Shown here: piece by piece, positions 10,813-17,490 of the stretch
How the letters are laid out: every line of letters starts with the position of its first letter
Position numbering within the stretch: position 1 is the first letter of the stretch
NCBI GenBank assembly: GCA_025937895.1
Contig: JAICQL010000045.1
Span: 1-42,714 of the forward strand
DNA from: Polyangiaceae bacterium
GTDB lineage: Bacteria > Myxococcota_A > Polyangia > Polyangiales > Polyangiaceae
Length of the DNA: 42,714 nucleotides
Reading direction: 5' to 3'
Position numbers and translations under genes: made by a program
Notes under the pieces: model-generated
The model's database searches: none
Told to the model about the DNA's origin: nothing
What the model saw: the letters and a program-made list of their open reading frames with translations, nothing else

Positions 10813-11532
10813 GTGCTGGCGCTGCCCCGGGGGCTGCGCTTCCTCGCGGAGCGGCGGCGGCTCTGGCCCGCCGCGGCGACCCCGGTGCTCGTGCTCTTGG
10901 TGCTCGCGATCCCGATCGGCTGGTGGAGCATCGGTAGCTTCGGGCCGTGGCTGAGCGCGGCCGTGTTCGGTGAGACCCACAACTGGTACGAGGAGGGCGC
11001 GCGCGTGCTCTTGCGCTGGCTCTCGTCGGCGCTGGCCGCGTTCATCGGGCTGTGGCTCGCCCTGCTGCTGGCGCCGGTGCTGAGCGCGCCGGCGCTGGAG
11101 CACCTAGTGCGAGCACGAGAGGGCGAGCTCGGCGCAGGGGAGCGCCCGCGGCTGAGCCTGTGGCGCGAGCTCCGCTGCGGCCTCGAGGCGCAGCTGGGCG
11201 GCGTGCTGCTGGCGGCGCCGCTGTGGCTCTCGTATTGGCTCCTGGGGCTGGCGCTGCCGGGCGCCGCGCTCGTGTTGCTGCCCTTCCAGGCTCTGCCCCT
11301 GGCGCTGGGCCTCGCCTGGAATTTGCTCGACTATCCGCTCACCTTGCGCGGTATCCGGGCACGGGCGCGCTGGCAGCTGCTGAGACGGCACCCGAGCTCG
11401 ATCCTGGGCTTCGGTCTCGCGCTCGCCGCGCTGACCCTCATCCCCGGTGCCGCTTTGTTGCTGCTGCCAGCGGGAGTGGTCGGTGCCACCCAGCTCGCCT
11501 GGCGCCTTTCGCCGGACAGTGAGCCCTCCTAG
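10813..11532 (+). CDS. EI24/CysZ-family membrane protein
   Basis: A polytopic membrane protein of about 239 residues resembling the EI24 domain family, which includes the CysZ sulfate channel. Hydrophobic segments are visible around ATPVLVLLVLAIPIGWW, LAAFIGLWLALLLAPVLSAP, GVLLAAPLWLSYWLLGLAL, VLLPFQALPLALGLAWNLLDYPL and FGLALAALTLIPGAALLLLPAG. The segment LLAPVLSAPALEHLV and the NLLDYPL motif fit the family. The frame is open upstream to about 10762 (residues SRQPPSFWDG precede the chosen GTG), so translation might start earlier and overlap the thiolase stop. No sulfur-assimilation genes are nearby, so the substrate is unknown. Confidence 0.7.
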   Translation: MLALPRGLRFLAERRRLWPAAATPVLVLLVLAIPIGWWSIGSFGPWLSAAVFGETHNWYEEGARVLLRWLSSALAAFIGLWLALLLAPVLSAPALEHLVRAREGELGAGERPRLSLWRELRCGLEAQLGGVLLAAPLWLSYWLLGLALPGAALVLLPFQALPLALGLAWNLLDYPLTLRGIRARARWQLLRRHPSSILGFGLALAALTLIPGAALLLLPAGVVGATQLAWRLSPDSEPS

Positions 11533-11587
11533 CGCCTGCCGGCGGGTGAAGGCTCCGAGCCCCCCTCATCCACCGACGCTTTCATCG

Positions 11588-11603
11588 CTGGCCTTTTGGC
11601 CAG
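11588..11603 (+). terminator. Hairpin between the EI24-like gene and rpsU
   Basis: CTGGCC (11588-11593) and GGCCAG (11598-11603) pair perfectly across a TTTT loop, 56 bp after the EI24-like stop codon and 51 bp before rpsU. There is no T-tract. Confidence 0.4.
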
Positions 11604-11653
11604 GTCATTCTCGGTTTGCATTTCAAAACGTCCTCTGACAAGTTCCCGGTCCC

Positions 11654-11878
11654 TTGGCGAATCCCAGCGAATCCGTACAGTGCAAGCCCCTGCAGGTCAT
11701 CGTTGACGGCAAAGGGGTCGAGCGAGCCATCAAGCACCTCAAGCGCAAGCTGGCGGCAGAAGGCCTGCTGCGCGAGCTGAAGAAGCGGCGTCATTACATG
11801 AAGCCGTCGATCAAGAAGCGGAAGAAGATCGCAGAGGCGGCGCGCCGCCGTCGCAAGCGCGAGCGCATCATCGAGTAG
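11654..11878 (+). CDS. rpsU: 30S ribosomal protein S21
   Basis: Ribosomal protein S21, the small basic protein of the 30S head/platform region needed for efficient initiation. The 74-residue translation contains the family pattern: QVIVDGKGVERAIKHLKRKL, then ELKKRRHYMKPSIKKRKK and a poly-basic C-terminus ARRRRKRERIIE. The only in-frame start that keeps the N-terminal extension is TTG at 11654, since an in-frame TGA lies five codons upstream. A rare start codon could reflect tight translational control. A short tandem-repeat array begins 10 bp after the stop codon. Confidence 0.93.
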   Translation: MANPSESVQCKPLQVIVDGKGVERAIKHLKRKLAAEGLLRELKKRRHYMKPSIKKRKKIAEAARRRRKRERIIE

Positions 11879-11888
11879 CCGCTCGGCG

Positions 11889-11935
11889 TTGATCGAGCTC
11901 TGTTGATCGAGCTCTGTTGATCGAGCTCTGTTGAT
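11889..11935. repeat. 14-bp tandem repeat, three exact copies plus a partial one
   Basis: The unit TTGATCGAGCTCTG occurs exactly at 11889-11902, 11903-11916 and 11917-11930, followed by a partial TTGAT. It lies directly 3' of rpsU. Each unit contains the palindrome GAGCTC. The copies are identical, which suggests recent slippage expansion. Confidence 0.9.
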
Positions 11936-12055
11936 GGACCCTTTGGGTCGCTGCAGCCAGCCTGCCGCGACCCGTTTGCGTTTGTGCAATCCGATGGGGG
12001 GTGCGCGCCCTGCCCCGCTGCCGGTCTCTGGCAACGGCCTGGTTCGGGGGGGCTC

Positions 12056-12080
12056 GGCGCCGCACACCACGTGCGGCGCC
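12056..12080. terminator. Strong bidirectional hairpin between rpsU and the aldehyde dehydrogenase gene
   Basis: GGCGCCGCAC (12056-12065) and GTGCGGCGCC (12071-12080) form a perfect 10-bp GC-rich stem around the loop ACCAC. It lies between two convergent genes, 26 bp past the aldehyde dehydrogenase stop codon, and could end transcription from either side. Confidence 0.55.
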
Positions 12081-12106
12081 AGTATGTGCCCGGCTGGCGG
12101 GGGCGC

Positions 12107-13501
12107 TCAGCCGGTGCCGAGCTTCAGGTGGAACGACTTGGGGCGGGTCAGCGCCTCATAGCCGAGGCGCGACAGGGTGCAGCCGCGCCCCGAATCTTTC
12201 ACCCCGGTCCAGGCCAGCGCGGGATCGAGGTAGTCGCAGCGGTTGAGGAAGACGGTGCCGGTGGCGAGCTGATCGCCGATGCGCACCGCCGCGTCAGCGT
12301 CGGCGGTCCAGAGCGACGCGGTGAGCCCGTAGCGGCTGTCGTTCATGAGCGCAATGGCCGCCTCGTCGCTGCTGACGGGCATGATGCCGACGACGGGCCC
12401 GAAGCTCTCCTCGTTCATCACGCGCATGCCGTGGTCCACGTCGATCAGCACCTGCGGCGCGAGATACGGCGTACCGGGCGCATCGGCAGGAAAGCGCTGC
12501 GGATCGATCAGCGCTCGCGCGCCGAGCTTGATGGCCTCGCGCGTCTGGGTGCGCACGAAATCCGCGGCAGAAGCGCGCACCAGTGGCCCGAGGGTGACGT
12601 CGGGATCAGTGGGGCGGCCCAGCTTGTATTCATTGGTGAGCGCGACGAACGCCTCCACGAAGCGCTCGTACAGCGGCTGGGCGACGTAGATGCGCTCGAT
12701 CCCGCAACACGACTGGCCCGAGTTGAAGAAAGCTCCGTCGACCAGGTTCTCGACGGCGGCCTTGAAGTCGGCGGCGGGGCGCACGTACGCCGGGTCTTTC
12801 CCGCCCAGCTCCAGACCCACCGGCACCCGGCGCACGGCGGCCGCGCGCTGCACGGCGTCGCCCCCCGCGATGGAGCCGGTGAAGGCCACGAAATCCACGC
12901 TGCCACTGCTGATCAAGCCGCCGATGGCGCCGTGATCGGCGTGCACCACCTGAAAGATGTGCTCGGGGAAGCCCGCCTCGTTGACGGCATCCAGCATGCG
13001 CTCGGCGCACAGCGGCGTCTGATCCGAGTGCTTCAGGATCACCGCGTTACCGGCAATCAGCGCCGGGATGACCGAGTTGACTGCGGTGAGATAGGGATAG
13101 TTCCAGGGTGCCAGCACCAGCACGACGCCCAGCGGCTCGCGCCGGATGAAGCGGGTAAAGCCCGGCTTCGGGCCCACGTCGATGTCAGCGAGCGCCTGCG
13201 GCGCCACCTCTGCCATGTACAGGGCGCGCTCGGACAGGCCGCGCACCTCGCCCGGCGTGTAGCGGACGGGACGCCCGATCTGCCAGGTGAGCTCGCTGGC
13301 GATCTGATCTTTGCGGGCAGCGAACTTCTCCACGAATTCGCGCGCCAGCTGGCAGCGCGTGGCCAGCGGCACGCGCCGCCACTCGAGCTGCGCGCGGCGT
13401 GCGCGCTCCGCGGCGTGAGTCAGCTCCGTGAGGTCAGCGAGCTCGCGCTCGACATAGAGGGAACCATCGACGGGCGAAAAAGTGCGTTGCTTGCGCGGCA
13501 T
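12107..13501 (-). CDS. NAD(P)-dependent aldehyde dehydrogenase
   Basis: An aldehyde dehydrogenase superfamily enzyme of 464 residues that oxidises an aldehyde to the carboxylic acid with NAD(P)+. The catalytic set is intact: Asn134 in APWNYP, Lys157 in AVILKHSD, Glu231 in LELGGKDP, nucleophile Cys265 in SGQSCCG, and the cofactor Glu in EESFGPVVG. The LEWRR-type N-terminus and short length resemble succinate-semialdehyde or broad-specificity aldehyde dehydrogenases. The conserved PLG.V.VLAPWNYP segment is present. The ATG at 13501 begins MPRKQRTF, leading straight into the fold. The gene stands alone, so the substrate is undetermined. Confidence 0.93.
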   Translation of the reverse strand: MPRKQRTFSPVDGSLYVERELADLTELTHAAERARRAQLEWRRVPLATRCQLAREFVEKFAARKDQIASELTWQIGRPVRYTPGEVRGLSERALYMAEVAPQALADIDVGPKPGFTRFIRREPLGVVLVLAPWNYPYLTAVNSVIPALIAGNAVILKHSDQTPLCAERMLDAVNEAGFPEHIFQVVHADHGAIGGLISSGSVDFVAFTGSIAGGDAVQRAAAVRRVPVGLELGGKDPAYVRPAADFKAAVENLVDGAFFNSGQSCCGIERIYVAQPLYERFVEAFVALTNEYKLGRPTDPDVTLGPLVRASAADFVRTQTREAIKLGARALIDPQRFPADAPGTPYLAPQVLIDVDHGMRVMNEESFGPVVGIMPVSSDEAAIALMNDSRYGLTASLWTADADAAVRIGDQLATGTVFLNRCDYLDPALAWTGVKDSGRGCTLSRLGYEALTRPKSFHLKLGTG

Positions 13502-13662
13502 GTCGTCTCCCCAGTGCTCCGCATCAGCCTAGCTGGTGCGGGCGCCCCGAATTCGACAAAGTCACGCTCGAGTCGCTGAATCGCTACGGCGCTCTCCTAC
13601 CCTGGCTCACCAGCAACTGCGGCCTGGAGCCGGCGCCTCGCTACCACCCGGCTACCGAGCGC

Positions 13663-13878
13663 TCAGCTGCCGACCAGCAGCACGGCTTGCAGGGTGGGCA
13701 GGCGCCGGTTCTGCGCATCCAGCTCGGACTGGACGATCTTGGTCACCAGCGGGCGGCAGCCGCCGCAACCCGTGGCAGCACCGCAAGCAGCGGAGACCTC
13801 ACTGACGCTGCAGCCTCCCGAACGAACACAGCTCCGAATTTCTCGGTCCGACACTCCGCGACAGTGGCAAACAATCAT
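13663..13878 (-). CDS. bfd: Bacterioferritin-associated ferredoxin-type [2Fe-2S] protein
   Basis: A 71-residue BFD-like protein that binds a [2Fe-2S] cluster and passes electrons to bacterioferritin so that stored Fe(III) is reduced and released. The four cluster cysteines are visible at Cys4, Cys6, Cys38 and Cys41 (MIVCHCRGVS and TGCGGC), the same positions as in Pseudomonas aeruginosa Bfd. The DREI and GGC..C spacing fit the helix-turn-helix-like BFD fold. The gene is divergent from bfr, 274 bp away, which supports the role. The C-terminal tail after the last cysteine is a little longer than usual. Confidence 0.88.
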   Translation of the reverse strand: MIVCHCRGVSDREIRSCVRSGGCSVSEVSAACGAATGCGGCRPLVTKIVQSELDAQNRRLPTLQAVLLVGS

Positions 13879-14020
13879 CTTTCGGCTTCTGTTGCAGTTT
13901 GGGCCGCCATTCGACCCGCGGCAGAAATCCTAGCGTATTGATAACCACATTCAATTGAGAATCGACATCCAGGTGACAAGTGCGCGAAATCACTGGGAGC
14001 GACACTTCACCCGGAGGGAT

Positions 14021-14039
14021 GATAGCGATAAGCATGCAC
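14021..14039. promoter_or_regulatory. Candidate Fur box between bfd and bfr
   Basis: The 19 bases beginning GATAGCGATAAGCAT match 13 of 19 positions of the classical Fur consensus built from GATAAT hexamers. The site lies in the AT-richer divergent region, 114 bp before bfr. A second, weaker match (about 10 of 19) begins at 13939. Confidence 0.35.
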
Positions 14040-14152
14040 CGTATCACCCAACCCATGGAAATAACTGACGATTTGGTTGTGGAAATGAGGTCGCGGCACT
14101 ACCTTGTTTCAACTGCGGGCATGGGGGTCAGCAGAGTCAGGGAGGCTGGACC

Positions 14153-14623
14153 ATGAAGGGCAATCCGGGAGTAATCGACGCACTCAATGCGATTCTCACC
14201 GCCGAGCTCACGGCGATTAATCAGTACTTCATCCATTTCCGCATGTGCGAGAACTGGGGCTATCCCCAGCTGGCCAAGAAGAAGCGGGAAGAGTCCATCG
14301 AGGAGATGAAGCACGCGGACAAGGTCATCGCCCGCATCCTCTTTCTCGATGGCGTGCCGAACATGCAGCGCATGAATCCGGTCAAGGTCGGCGAAGATCC
14401 GGTCGAGCAGCACAAGCTGGATCTCGAGCTCGAGCTCGAGGCGTACAAGCGCTTGAATGACGCCATCGCGCTGTGTGTCAGCTCCGGAGACAACGGCACG
14501 CGCGACCTCCTGGAGGGCATCCTCAGAGAAGAGGAAGAGTCCATCGACTGGCACGAGACGCAGCTGCACCTCGTGCAAGAGGTCGGGCGCGAGAACTACC
14601 TCTCCCAGCAAATTCGCAGCTAG
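14153..14623 (+). CDS. bfr: Bacterioferritin
   Basis: A 24-subunit haem-containing ferritin that oxidises Fe(II) and stores Fe(III) mineral. The 156-residue translation follows E. coli Bfr closely: [32 protein letters not shown] and the C-terminal NYLSQQI. Ferroxidase ligands Glu18, Glu51, His54, Glu94 and Glu127 are in register, and Met52 supplies the haem ligand. Position 130, normally His, is Ser here (REEEESIDW), with a His at 134. The ATG has a GGAGG ribosome-binding site at 7-base spacing. Two hairpins follow the stop codon. Divergent bfd and a Fur-like site suggest iron-responsive control. Confidence 0.95.
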   Translation: MKGNPGVIDALNAILTAELTAINQYFIHFRMCENWGYPQLAKKKREESIEEMKHADKVIARILFLDGVPNMQRMNPVKVGEDPVEQHKLDLELELEAYKRLNDAIALCVSSGDNGTRDLLEGILREEEESIDWHETQLHLVQEVGRENYLSQQIRS

Positions 14624-14628
14624 TTTCC

Positions 14629-14664
14629 GGGGGTCTGAGGCAGACCCCTGCCCCGCGAGCGGGG
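14629..14664 (+). terminator. Double-hairpin terminator of bfr
   Basis: Two consecutive perfect stems start 6 bp after the stop codon: GGGGTCTG (14630-14637) with CAGACCCC (14641-14648), then CCCCG with CGGGG around 14651-14664. Both are GC-rich and there is no T-tract. Confidence 0.55.
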
Positions 14665-14829
14665 CCCCGCCTCCGCCGCGTAGCGCGGGCGCTGCGCGCG
14701 GGGCCCCAGCCCGCTTGCGTTCGTTGCCGATCGCGAGTGCCTGCTGGGAGCGGAGGGATTGTGCGCTGGGCAGCGGCCCGAGCGCGCCGAATTGTCGTGA
14801 GCAGGGGCCCAAGGGGCAGCGCTGGCGCT

Positions 14830-16200
14830 TCAGTTCACGCGCTCTAGCCCGCTCAGGAACTCGTCCGCCTCCACCTGCTGTGTGAAGCGCACGGCTTCGG
14901 CGCCGTCGGAGTGGAACAGGATGACGGTGGGCAGGCCACGCACGGCGTGCTCCTTGGTGGTGGCCTTCACCCGCGGATCTTCGTCATCCGTCACGTCCAC
15001 CCGCACGGCCACGAAGCGGCCCGCCTCGCGCTGCACCCGCTCGTCGGTGAAGGTGTGCTTCTCCATTTCCTTGCAGGCCACGCACCAGGCGGCGGTGAAG
15101 TCCACCAGCAGAGGGCGCGACTCTTCCAGCGCGCGCTTGCGTGCCTGAGTGGTGAGCGGCCCCAGGTCACCGTCTGCCGGCGGCAGCTCCCACGCCAGGG
15201 TGCGCTCCGGCTTCATCGTCGCCATGATCAGCAGGAACGCGCCCGCCGCGCTGAGCAACACACCCAGCCCCTTGCTGACCCGGGTGCCCGCCGACGCGCC
15301 CTCGAACGATTTGTGCACGGCGCCCAGCGCAAGGCCGAGCGCGATGACCACGACACAGGCGATGCGGAAGCCCAGGTTGGTCTGCGCGGGGGACGCCAGC
15401 ACCGGGAAAGCTGTGGACAGGAAGTAGAGCGCCACCACCACCAGCACCAGGCCCATCACGGACTTGACGTGCATCATCCAGCGCCCGCTCTTGGGCAGCT
15501 GCAGGGCGAACGTGCCTACCAGGAAAAATGGCACCCCGAGGCCCACGGCGAATGCGCCCATCAGCGCCGCGCCCAGGCCTGCGCTCTGCGTCTGCGTGAT
15601 CCAGGCCAGAATGCCCGTCAGGAAGGGGCCCGTGCAGGGCGCCGCGATGGGGCCGCAGATCATGCCCAGCACGAGCGCACCCCAGAAGCCGGAGCCGCCG
15701 GAGCTGGCCAGGCGATTCTTCCAGCTCGCCGGCAGATCCAGCTCGAACGCCCCGAACATGGAGGCAGCGAGCGCCAGAAACAAGAGGCTCAGGGCAACGA
15801 TCACCCACGGGCTGGAGAGCAGCGCGCCGAACACACCACCGGTGATGCCGGCAACCACGCCGAGCGGCACGAACACGAGCACGATGCCGGCGACGAACGC
15901 GGCGGAGAGCAGGAAGCCCTCCAAGCGGCTCTTGACCGAGCGAGCACCGAACACGCTGACGGTGACCGCGACCATCGGATAGACGCAGGGCGTGAAGCTG
16001 ACCAGCAGCCCGCTGACGAAGGCGCCCAGCGCTGCATACAGGGGCCCGGCGGCGAGCGCCTCCGCGAAGCCGCCGTCACCTGGAGCGGCAGCGGCGGTGG
16101 CGCTGAAGCACAGGCAGCCGATGGCAGCGAGAGCGGCGGCGAGGATGGGGGTGAGAGAGCGAAGCGTGAGACGTACGGGGGGCGACACGGAACGGGACAT
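14830..16200 (-). CDS. DsbD-like thiol:disulfide interchange protein (lacks alpha domain)
   Basis: Transfers reducing equivalents from cytoplasmic thioredoxin across the inner membrane to periplasmic thiols. After a signal-like N-terminus (about residues 15-40) it has the multi-helix beta domain with its redox cysteines, Cys72 in FTPCVYPM and Cys189 in AAPCTGPF. A C-terminal thioredoxin-like gamma domain follows, with Cys373-x-x-Cys376 (AAWCVACK) and the cis-Pro segment GLPTVILF. At 456 residues it lacks the N-terminal alpha domain of E. coli DsbD, as many ScsB/CcdA-thioredoxin fusions do. The ATG at 16200 (MSRSVSPP) sits 2 bp after the TPR gene stop codon. An upstream in-frame extension overlaps that gene and is disregarded. 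Confidence 0.9.
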   Translation of the reverse strand: MSRSVSPPVRLTLRSLTPILAAALAAIGCLCFSATAAAAPGDGGFAEALAAGPLYAALGAFVSGLLVSFTPCVYPMVAVTVSVFGARSVKSRLEGFLLSAAFVAGIVLVFVPLGVVAGITGGVFGALLSSPWVIVALSLLFLALAASMFGAFELDLPASWKNRLASSGGSGFWGALVLGMICGPIAAPCTGPFLTGILAWITQTQSAGLGAALMGAFAVGLGVPFFLVGTFALQLPKSGRWMMHVKSVMGLVLVVVALYFLSTAFPVLASPAQTNLGFRIACVVVIALGLALGAVHKSFEGASAGTRVSKGLGVLLSAAGAFLLIMATMKPERTLAWELPPADGDLGPLTTQARKRALEESRPLLVDFTAAWCVACKEMEKHTFTDERVQREAGRFVAVRVDVTDDEDPRVKATTKEHAVRGLPTVILFHSDGAEAVRFTQQVEADEFLSGLERVN

Positions 16201-16202
16201 GA

Positions 16203-16964
16203 TCAGACCTTGGCGCTCTCCTCTAGCTCGAGCGTGGAGAGCAGATGACGGGCACGTGCGAGCTCGGCGCTCAGTGCCACTCGCTGGGCGGCCCGACCGG
16301 TGTCGGACCGCTGGATGAACTCTTCCAGAAAGCGGCGCGCTGCCGCCAGATCTCCTTGCCGATGCGCCAGCTCTCCCAGCACGTAGCGCCCATAGCCCTG
16401 GCCGCAAGCCGAGTCCTCCAGCTCGTGCCGTGCCTGAGCGAGGGCCGTGGCGGTGCGCGCAACTGTATTTTTGCGTCCCTGGGCGAGCCGCGCCAGCAGC
16501 AGCTGCGCGCGATACAGCGGGCGCGCCGTGGTGCCCCAGCGCACCGCTCGCTCCAGCGCGTTGGCCGCGGCAGCGTACTCCTGACCAAAGTAGAGGGTGG
16601 TGCCGAGGGTCCAGAGGTGAAACGCACGGCGTGAGGCGGGCCCCGTGCGGCTCGCTCGGCGCAGCTCCTCCACGGCCTCGCGATAGTGGCCGCTCGCCAG
16701 CTGTGCGCGCGCCAGATCCTGACAGGCGACGTCGGGCAACACGCCCAGCTTCAGCACCTCTCGCGCGGTGGCACAGGCGGCCTCGAGAAGGCCGGACTCC
16801 AGCTGGGAGAGATAGAGCTGACGCAGCAGCATGGCGCGCAAGGTGCGGTCGCCGCCCGCTTGCGCGAGGCCGCGCGTGGCATATTTTGCGCGGGCACCCG
16901 AAGACTCTGCCTGAGTCGCCTTGCGGAGCAGCTCACCTGCCCGACTCTCCGCACCGGCGCTCAT
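16203..16964 (-). CDS. Tetratricopeptide-repeat-like protein
   Basis: A 253-residue, Ala/Arg/Leu-rich helical protein with repeated TPR-like pairs, such as LLRQLYLSQLESGLLEAACATAREVL, DLARAQLASGHYREAVEELRRA and LWTLGTTLYFGQEYAAAANALERAVRWG. The last repeat region contains VLGELAHRQGDLAAARRFLEEFI. No signal peptide is evident from the ATG at 16964, so a cytoplasmic scaffold or regulatory role is likely. The gene ends 2 bp before the dsbD-like start, so the two are almost certainly cotranscribed and may be functionally linked through assembly of an exported thiol protein. That link is inference. Confidence 0.75.
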   Translation of the reverse strand: MSAGAESRAGELLRKATQAESSGARAKYATRGLAQAGGDRTLRAMLLRQLYLSQLESGLLEAACATAREVLKLGVLPDVACQDLARAQLASGHYREAVEELRRASRTGPASRRAFHLWTLGTTLYFGQEYAAAANALERAVRWGTTARPLYRAQLLLARLAQGRKNTVARTATALAQARHELEDSACGQGYGRYVLGELAHRQGDLAAARRFLEEFIQRSDTGRAAQRVALSAELARARHLLSTLELEESAKV

Positions 16965-17166
16965 GGCCCTCGCTCGTTCACTGGCTCTTGCTCTAGCCCC
17001 TGGCTGCACACGTGTGCAGCTCTCGGCGACTCCCTTCAAAGATGCTGGCGCGTCAGCCGGGGCCCGTCAAGGCGCCGTACTTGCGGCAGGAAAAGCCGCG
17101 CGGAACGGGGCCGCTGCCTACATTCGCCGCTGGCGGACGGCGGCCGTGGTGTTAGGTGTGAACGGG

Positions 17167-17457
17167 ATGAATGGGCGCAGGTGCAGCTGGCTCGGGCTGG
17201 TGCTGCTCGCGGCGCTCGGCTGCGGGCGCAAGGCCACGGTCGAGGACTGCCAGCAGATCGTGAAACGCATCGTGGAGCTGGAGCTGGAGAGCGTGGTCTC
17301 GAAGCAGGAGCTGGGCGCGGAGGTGACGCAGACGCAGCAAGCGTTCAAGGAGCGCGCGCTGTCGGACTGCGTGGGGCGCCGCATCACCGATCGGAGCCTG
17401 GCCTGCGTCGCCTCCGCCAAGACCACCGCGACCATCATCGACGACTGCTTCAACTGA
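17167..17457 (+). CDS. Small predicted lipoprotein
   Basis: A 96-residue protein starting MNGRRCSWLGLVLLAALGC, which is a classical lipoprotein signal with the lipobox LAALG-Cys. The mature part is short, charged and helical (VEDCQQIVKRIVELELESV) with several cysteines (VEDC, SDCVG, LACVA, DDCFN) that could form disulfides. I recognise no named family, although short Cys-paired lipoproteins of this kind are common in myxobacteria. The ATG at 17167 is preferred. A GTG at 17158 would add three residues. The gene is divergent from the TPR/dsbD pair and convergent with ligD. Confidence 0.7.
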   Translation: MNGRRCSWLGLVLLAALGCGRKATVEDCQQIVKRIVELELESVVSKQELGAEVTQTQQAFKERALSDCVGRRITDRSLACVASAKTTATIIDDCFN

Positions 17458-17490
17458 GCGCGGCGGCAGCCGAGCCCCCAGCGAGCATGC

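Noticed and set aside
11984..13579. Long open frame on the plus strand opposite the aldehyde dehydrogenase
   Set aside because: It is a shadow of high-GC codon bias. The minus-strand frame has all aldehyde dehydrogenase catalytic residues in register.
13502..13662. Plus-strand coding fragment between the aldehyde dehydrogenase and bfd genes
   Set aside because: One frame reads plausibly for about 45 codons but has no start codon and runs antisense into bfd, so it is probably chance.
14911..16248. Plus-strand frame of 445 codons opposite the dsbD-like gene
   Set aside because: Its translation is low-complexity His/Gln/Arg-rich, and the opposite strand encodes a complete membrane protein with CxxC.
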